The position numbers were made by a program, and so were the translations under genes. A stretch of DNA of 64,000 nt from Baylisascaris procyonis (taxonomy: Eukaryota > Nematoda > Chromadorea > Rhabditida > Ascarididae): contig JAZARR010000146.1 of assembly GCA_037389465.1 (NCBI GenBank), forward strand, positions 434,001 to 498,000. The letters are read 5' to 3'. Under the pieces are notes generated by a model. The model was given only the letters and a program-made list of their open reading frames with translations. It ran no database searches and was not told the origin of the DNA. Below, one piece after another: positions 12,701-21,700 of the stretch (positions are counted from its first letter, which is position 1; each line of letters starts with the position of its first letter).

Positions 12701-15700
12701 TTGTTAGTGCTACTTACTAATATACTCTTCTTATATAGGCACATTCTGCAAACGTCACCATATAAACAAAAAGGTTAGAAAGGAACAATAGCTACCACCA
12801 TGAGGTAACTTGCTACTATTAGATGAATGAATGCATAACTTGGAATAGATAAGAGGCGGGGGAGAGAAGGATTCATAATCGAGAATGATTTACACATGTG
12901 CCAAACCTTCTATAGCGGACGATTATTCAAAAAGAACTTGTGCTGAAGTTTGGCTTACATCTGAAGTTTAATGGCATTTAGTGGCAGTTCTTAGAAACAA
13001 AATGATGCAGACGACTTCACTTACTATATTCGGGAAGCGCGAATCCTCCTTGATTATGACAGGATCGGCAACATCTCTCCAACTTGAGTAGTTTGCTACG
13101 TCTAAGCCACTTGAAAGTGCCTTCGTTGAAGAGGAAGGTTGCCTTCGCTTTCCCACTTCGACCACTCGATGAAACAAACTAATGTTCCAACACATTTATT
13201 TTACCATTTTTTTATCATTATGAGTGGAGGCACGAGAATTTCATTCTCGACTACGGACAAACTATACGTGAAATAGCATGCTCAATAAGTGAATATGAGC
13301 TCGAAGTTCCGCTCCAAGCCCAGATGTTGGACCCTCGAAGTGGATGTCACAATTTTTGAAGGGATGGACTCTGGTCAGAAAGATGTAGTCGTCTGAACTC
13401 GAGAGCTAGCGCACCTCATCACTTTTGGAAAAAAGCTATTATTACAGGCTAATTCGAGCAGCCCCTAATAGTTATATTGCCCGCTGATAAACTTTCATTT
13501 CCTGTCCAGCTGCATCTCTTCATAGCTATTTTCAAGTTGGAAAGACGTGTATCGAGAAAAGCATATGAAAGCGTAGAAAATTGTATCAAGACTTGCGCTT
13601 CGATGCTTTTTGTAGTGTCGCATTGGCAGTATACTGAAACGAGCGAGTCAAATAAGGAATCTGTGATTAGCGACCAACATAAGGCTAGTGGTAAATTGGC
13701 ACTTAGAGTTACCGCAAATTCTTATTTCAAAGATCAGGCGAACAAGTATTGCTCTTACCAATAACGGCTGTAATTTGTACCTTTGATGCAACTATTTTGA
13801 GATACCAAATCTAAACTGGAACCGCGCAAAATTAACGAAAGTTTTTGATTTTCGTCTGAAGCAATAACCGAATTTTTTTTCAAAGTTTGGAAGGGAAGAT
13901 TTTTCTCTTGGTTTTTGAATCGCCCATACTGTCTTTTGCAAGCGTTCTTCAGTTGTTTTGCTTCTGCCGAAAGGGTTCAAGTCAGCCAACTCACTGACGC
14001 TGCCACAGCTCAATATTTCTCTCAAAATAGAGTGTCATTCATGCTAACAGTATCCACGCGCAAAACATTTACGTGGATTTTTCCCGAACCGATGCAAGCA
14101 ATGAGGAAAACCGATTCTGCGTGATTACTTATATTTGATTTAATATCTACAAGTATATCGGACTTGTTTTCGCTTAAAATAGTATTTGCGTTGGTTGAAA
14201 CTGCAATGGTTGTTTTTATCACAGCTGACGAACCATTCACTTCGCTGAGCTCTTCTAAGGCGCGAGGTCTTTCTCCCGTGCTATTGTCAAACTCGGGTAA
14301 TCCTTCCTTTGGCTGAGCGTTCTCATTGCCCTCAGCAGTCTCTTCGCTCAAAATTAGAGGAATTGCATCAGCAGCACCTGACGCGTTAGCTGTTAACCCT
14401 TCGCCAACGTAAGGTGAGGGGGACTCTTTGACATTACTGGCAGTAGAACCTTTCTCGATGTTGTTATTAACAGTCTTAGGTACTAGCAGTTCAGCGTCCG
14501 ACATCTGGTCTGTCGACTCATGAACATGTTCACTACTTTGCATATCATCTTCGGAAGTTCTCAGCCGGCTGGTGGTTCCTTCGTCTCGATTAAGTTGTTG
14601 TTCTCCATTTTCAAAATTTGTTCCATCTGCAGTCACATATAAGCTGATTTCGTCAGAACTGTTGTGTCGTGCAACGTAGGTCTGTGAATTTTCCCTTGAA
14701 ATTTCTTTTTTCAGTTCCGCGTGATTCGTAATCGAAGGCTGCATAGTCGCGCTCTTTCGTAATTCTCTACTCGCAAAATTCAACCCAGAACTTTCGCTGC
14801 TTAACGTCGTGTAGTCGTCAGTCGTCTGGTCAGCTGTAAACCTTTTCGAGCTCATCGTCACCTCACTATCCATTTGCGTCATCGATGTCGTTTCATGCTC
14901 TTCAGCTTCCAGCGCTTTTATGAATCCACTTCCGTCAACATAAGGCAGTAAAGTATTTTTATAATAAAAAGCTGTAGCCTCCTCGTTATGAGAATTGTCA
15001 ACGGCAGTTCCCTTGTACGATGACTTCATTACGTCTTTTTCAATCGCAGAATTATTCTCATTCGACCATACGTATCCTCTGCCATTCAAACTATCTCCTG
15101 GTGCTGGTTTTCCATTGCTGTCAAACGGGAAGGGCATTCTTCCCAGCTCATCCAATAAGCGTATAGGTACCGCAACGTTTGCAAAGGTTGTTACGCCAAC
15201 TTCAATGTTATCCTCGACTTCAGTCAAATTGTTCTCTTGTGCTACCGATAGAGTCTTGCCTTGACTGGGCAGGATTTCATTTAAGCTTGCTGACTGTTGG
15301 CGGGTGCTAAGCACGAAATTGGCGACGCTCGATCCGGCATTCGTTTCCGCCGTTTTCGTAGGGTTTCTTTCTTCGCCAATAAGTAAACCAGATTGCGTAG
15401 ATGTTTCTTGCAATTCCGTCGATTGATTGTTCCATTGATTTGATGGTATTTCAGGGCGGTCTGTAGCATCTGGAACGGATATTACATAACTAGCCATTAG
15501 TGAACCTGCAATAAATGATGAAATGCCTAAAAATGTGTATGTGTGATCAAAAGCGGAGTGTATCTTTGTGTGCAATCTCCGCTTCACAGACTGAACAAAC
15601 GGAAATTGATCACTTTGGATGAAAAACATGGCCAAATGCAAATAATGAAGCTTTCATAACAAAAAATCTTCCATGAAATTTTCTGCACAAAAATAAGCAC

Positions 15701-18700
15701 TGTATTAATAATTTTCCTCAACAAATTCTCTCACTTAAGACTTCAGGAAAGTCTGTAACGTCAGAGGGATCGTTGAATGATTATACGATATACATACCTT
15801 TCAATTTCTCTCTTCAGGTCGCAGTCCCAGTTTTGTACCTATCGCCCTGATTTGCACGTTTAACACATTCCAACAATATTTCCTCTGAAGAGGTTTTGAA
15901 ACAAAGGTTTGGATCTCATATGGCATGATAGATCAATGAAATATAGGATTTAGCTCGAAGTAGGAACAAAGTGTACCATTTCAATGCTTTCGTCACATCC
16001 CACTAGGCGTACTTTGAGTATTTCACTAAACTAACAAATAACCACATCAGAATACATCATCCTCGTCGAATGGGCATGAAAGATATGAACTGTGTTGAAT
16101 CGATGACGGCATAGGATGTTCAAAGAAATTCGTGGAAAATAGACTTAGAGGAGTATTACTTTTGCAAAGACATCCATTGAGAAGCATACACATCGCAATA
16201 CGAACAACTGCACGAAAAAAAGCAAAATGTATATAATGCGCCGTTAATTCCCCGCTGTGATCATCTAATTTCCAAAATTCCATCCCACACAATTTTTGCG
16301 CTTTCAAAATAATCAAACAGCAAGATCTCAGCCTACTTCCTGTCTCAGCTCCCCTGTAAGGCACAATCGTCGCACCTGAAATAGTCACTGGAGATAGTTT
16401 CATTTGAAGATTCTACTTGGTGCGAAAACTTCAACAACCTGTTGAGGATTGTTCCATTTCTGCAGCAACTGAGTCACACTTTCCGACGTGCGCAATAGTT
16501 CTTTTCTGCTCTCCTCTCCTTTCTCTTTCGCAATTCATCATTTGAAACCTGTAAAATTTCCTAATCCGCGATGGAATACAATCTGCCGTTTAAATGTGAT
16601 TATGCTTTGAGACCCATCGTTGCGAAGCAAGTTCCAATCAAAGCAATTCGTGAAGAACAGGAAAGTTCAACTTAGAGTATTATGAAGAGCGGTTTTTTAG
16701 AAGTATTTTCAAGTGCTTTGCCGGCTGACATGACCGATGTGATGTCACTGCCCCAACTTGAAAAGCTCACGAAGCAGTGACCTGATGAAACGCTTAAAAC
16801 AGCATACTCTCTAGCTATAAACAATATACTCTGGCAACTTGTTCAAGGAACGCGAAAACAGGGTTCAATCGAGAAAATCTAGATGTTTTTATTCACTTTA
16901 AGCTATCATCAAAGATAGTGACCCTCAAATGTGCTAAAAAAATGACTGTAGCCCTACTGCGGCTGCTACTATGGCTGTAAGATGGCTGAATCAGAAATTT
17001 GATAGTGTTTGATCAGTTTTCAGGATGGTATGATATTATACCATTTTATAAAAAAAAAGGTAATGAAAGGTGAAAACCTTTCTTGCTCTCTTGCAATGGC
17101 AGAATTAGTGCAATAGCAGAAAGGAGTGGAGTAACGAACATGCACATATTCGGATGAGTCACTGATGCAGAATCGCAAACCGGCTCTTGTGCTGATTCGC
17201 ACTCACGCTTACATGGATCAGTACTGAAGCACGCTTGGCGATACGCTATCCTCAGCACTTTGTTGTGAGCTCTCCTCGATAGACACTCAAAATAGTGGAA
17301 CATGCATTCGTTCACATAAGTTCGCCCTTAAAATCATCTTTGATAATGCAGTGGAAGGATGTTGCTCGAAACGTCTCAAATTGTGATTTGCTTTGAGAAC
17401 GAATGCATAGGTTGGGAGTAAAAATCAAACGGGGAAGTGACCTCAGAGAGGAATTCAAAACCAAAAAGTATGCTGCAGAAATCACTCTCATTCAATGGTT
17501 AATGTTTGGTGAAAGCGGCAATCCAAGGTGATATTTGCATATCATTGTCTAAAGATCATTTGCCTTGTCCATTTGGCGCCGATCTTCCTAAGCATTTTGA
17601 GCATCATCTTATAAATGATGTTGGAGTTCATAAATTCAAGCATGTCTAGTGTGTCTTTCGAGCAGTATGAGAATATTCAACACAGTCTGGAATCTAAACT
17701 CGTTGCACTTCATCAGCTGTAAGTTATAAACAAATTTTACGTCGTTTATAAAAGGTTTATTTTTTGTTCTCCATGTTGTCGAGCGCTTAATCAGCACCTC
17801 TTTGAGCGAAAATTTCTCAGTCACAATTTGAAAATATCATTGGCAGAGTAGGAGAAGAAAATATCGAAAAGAGTTTTTAATGTGCCACTTGTTGAAGGCT
17901 TACAGGCTTCCATGAATGTGTCAACAGGTAAAACTCTTCGATGTTGAACTTGCTACGTATTCTTCGAAACCTTACAGTTCGGCACTAACGCAACACAATA
18001 CAAATTTTTGCTGAACTGCCCTTATTAATAAGATAGAATAAACCGCTATGCAGTGAAAGCATCGAATATGGCGGTTTCATTAATAATTTTTACAGCATAC
18101 TTCGTTGTGACAAACGAGAAATATTTATAAAAAACGTCATTTAGGCTGCACTGGCAAATATCCGCAAGTTGGCCGAAGTAACTTTGTTACAAATGGCTAA
18201 TGCTAAAATTGCAAACAGCGCATTTCGTAATTGATATGCTATCAGGACTCTAGGCGTTTCGTTAGCACCAGCAATACTTTTCTTTCCCCAGAAAATTCCT
18301 ACCTCTCAATTTATGTATATATTAAACTTTCACGTCAATTCAGTTTCGCCAGGCTAACTGAAAGTTTCAAGGAGGTAATAGACATGTGGATGGTGACTGA
18401 TAAAGTCACGTAAAACCAGCCACTTTTTGCAACTTTTTTGTATATGCGCACTTGCGAATTCCGCTAGACACGGCAGGTCAAAATGGATACTAGAGTGAAC
18501 GCTGCCCAGATACCCTAGACGGGAATCGAAGGCAAACTTCCGCTCTACGCGTGTTTTTACGCACTGTGAAGGCAAACTGCGAATGCCAAATGCCTGTCCA
18601 TTGAGATTTTCTTGTTTTACATATACAGTGAACATGAATTAGCAACTAGCCTTCATCATCGCAAACTGGATCGATGTGTGATGGGCACGACGGAGCTGGA

Positions 18701-21700
18701 CAACATGTTCCTTCATATAGTAATCGAATACCTAAAATACACGCCAACGGCCATTTTATTGAGTTATTAATTGATGAACTGAAGTGCCTGAAGCTTCAAT
18801 ACCATTGAAGATCACAGTAATAAAACGAATGCAACCACGACATCTCTGCTTCTTCTTTAAGATTATTGTCGATATTCTTTCTTCTAGCCTGCTGTCGCTT
18901 GCTCAAAGAAGGAATACTTCAGTTAGCACACAGAATTGCCCTTACTATCGGCTTAAATATATTCTCCTTCAGATACTCTTATCCATCCTCCCAACCAACC
19001 CTCGTTTTTCTATTATTTATGCACATGACGTGCTCTCAACCAAGGTTTTTTTATACCATGTGATACAAATTTACGAATGAAATTTAGTAAACATTCCTTA
19101 TACTGTTTGAGAAGCGCAAAACGCAATCCTAACAGCTGCGTATCTAAGGACAGCCAAGATATCAGCTGTACAGTAAACTTCTGTGTAACGATTATCCGCT
19201 CCCTAGACATTCAAGGATGTGTCACTTAAATTTATGAAATGCGCTCTTCAAAAAAGCTTTTTGTTGCATAATTGAAAAGTGTGAGAGTGGCTGTATTTGC
19301 ATATATCAAAATCGAAAGAAATTTTTCAATGCACTGCACAATCGACACTGCAGTCTTTATAGTATTCAACATACCGGTTTTATAGACAAGCAATTGTACT
19401 CACTTGGAAGAAATCTTTGTACTGTTTTTAGGTGTCTTAAAATCTTTTCACTCTCATTGAAAGTGGTACGTGTGCTCATAAAATGCTTGACTACCTGTTG
19501 ACAAGCAGCAGGAGATTCGGATGCTCTTCATTTCTCTCAGCAAGATCCTACAAGCCACCATTGAGGTATTTTTTCGGTATAGCTGCTAACCGTTTCAAGC
19601 ATTCCGCTCGAGAGTTTCGCAATTTTAATAACACAAATTGCTTACCTGCCTCCCTTATGTTTTTCAATTTTGTTGGATTGATTTATTGAACAACTGCACA
19701 AATGCCGATTATATACATTTGCGCTCCTTCAACTGCTCCCATTTTTGTAATTAAACTGTTGCTTTCTTCAAGGAGGGTTCAGAAAAATGCTTATTTCCAC
19801 CAGTGGTGGGCAAAAAACATCTCCTTCAGATAGGCAGGTTTGAGCCTTGGACTCAGAATTGTACAATCAATGTTCTATTGTTTATTAGATTCATCGTAAA
19901 AAAGTTTGGTAAAAACTTGAAAAAGCAACTTATTTATTCTGGCCATGAATAATCGCTTTACAGATATGTTCTTTAAAAAACCGCATATAAGACAAATGGT
20001 TGGTGCTTTAAAGCAGGAAAACGGGTTTCAAATGGTTGACGATTGCATGAAATGTGAGATGTTGGCGGACTCTTTCTCACAATTCTTCTTGTAGGACGAC
20101 GGAATTTTCGGCAGTTTACTATGAAATGTCACAACCACTTAAGCACGTCGATTACTCATTGATGCATGAGCGTGTTCACACTATTTTCCTGAAGCACACT
20201 ACAATGGCTATCTCTGAGCTATTGACTATTACTTTTCAGTGAAGCTTTTCTTGCTGTTCATTTCATTTCTGATGCCATAGAAAACCGCAAAGGTTATTCA
20301 CGCCTCTTTTTAGAAAGAGTCTACCGAATGGCATGGAAATTTCAAGACTTTTTAATCTAAATTTGTCGGTGTCTGGTTATGATATCTAAATATGATATGG
20401 CATGATATGATATCTAAATCTAAATAGCATCTGCCATGATAAGGTGCTTCACAGGTTATGAAAATGTCGTATCTCAAATCCCAAGTTCACTTTACTACTA
20501 GATCTTTTAAATCATGTATATCCTTTTTCACGATATCCCGATAGATATTATGGAAGAGATGAAAGCGGCTGCATTCCAATTTCCCATTGCGAGGAATCAA
20601 GTAGTTCTCGGCTGAAGAGCTCTGGATAAATGCTTCAAATGTTGTATTTCTAAAACAATTTCTACAGGTTGAAATGGTCAGAATTTCTACAGGTTGAAAT
20701 GGTCAGTTTAAAACGACGAAGAAAAACAAAAATAATTGCGTAAAATTCTATATCCCATCTATCTGTCAAGAATGCAACGAGACTAATGCCATAATCAGTG
20801 AAAATATTGGATTTTTTTTTTTTTTTTTGGCGAGTCAAGCTTATCTTTTTTCTTTCATTCGTTCAGACAACCTTTATCAATTAAGTTGAAAGAAATAAAG
20901 AAAGAACAACAAAATTTTTGCAGGTGCTCTAAAATTGCAGCAAAAATCATCGATCAGCAAAATCAACGTCCACTGAGTGCGCAATTTCGCTCGAACTTAA
21001 GTGCGTGTGTGCAATGTGTGAGCGTCATTATGTGTTTGAACTTCCTGCACAAATCGCTTTCCAGAGCGATTAGTTCAAGTACGCATATTTGTGAGACGTA
21101 ATTCTAATAGGCGTTCCGAATGGCGATCGTATACAATGCAGCAGCTCTTTTCACAAGTTCGTTCGCTCAAATGTCCCCTACTAATTTGAAAAAAGTCCAT
21201 ACGTACTTTTTGCACAAAAATGGAAGCGCTTACATCAGTGCTCGTGTATCGCCGAACTGCGAGCCCAATTAAGCATAAAGGAGATTGAAGTTGAACACCT
21301 TTGAAAGTTATGCGGGTTCTGAGATGAAAGTGAACACCATGAACTATGATCTCATTAAAAGAATTCCTTTAGGAACTCACCAGGATTCATTTGTCTCTGG
21401 CAGATCATCTGGCACAAGTTGTTGTATGTGTAGCCATCATTTGCGCAGACAGGCTTGAACTGTCTGTCGCAGTTGCAGTTTGTCGGTGTTGGAGTTTCTG
21501 AAATTAATTATACTGAAACAATTCTAGAACCTTTAAGGTTAAAACGATTCTGAAGTCTCTTTGAGCAAAAATCGCATCAATCCGGCAGTCAAATACGCCT
21601 TTTATTTAGTCAATCTTTACTTAATTTTTTTAACATGCGAATTATGCAGTCGATTGGAGGAACGACGGCAAAATAAATCTGCTAACGTAGAAAGCTTCCA

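Noticed and set aside
13477..13764. Plus-strand open frame of 95 codons between the large exon and K4
   Set aside because: Lies in an intron, has no family resemblance, and codon composition does not differ from the surrounding intron.
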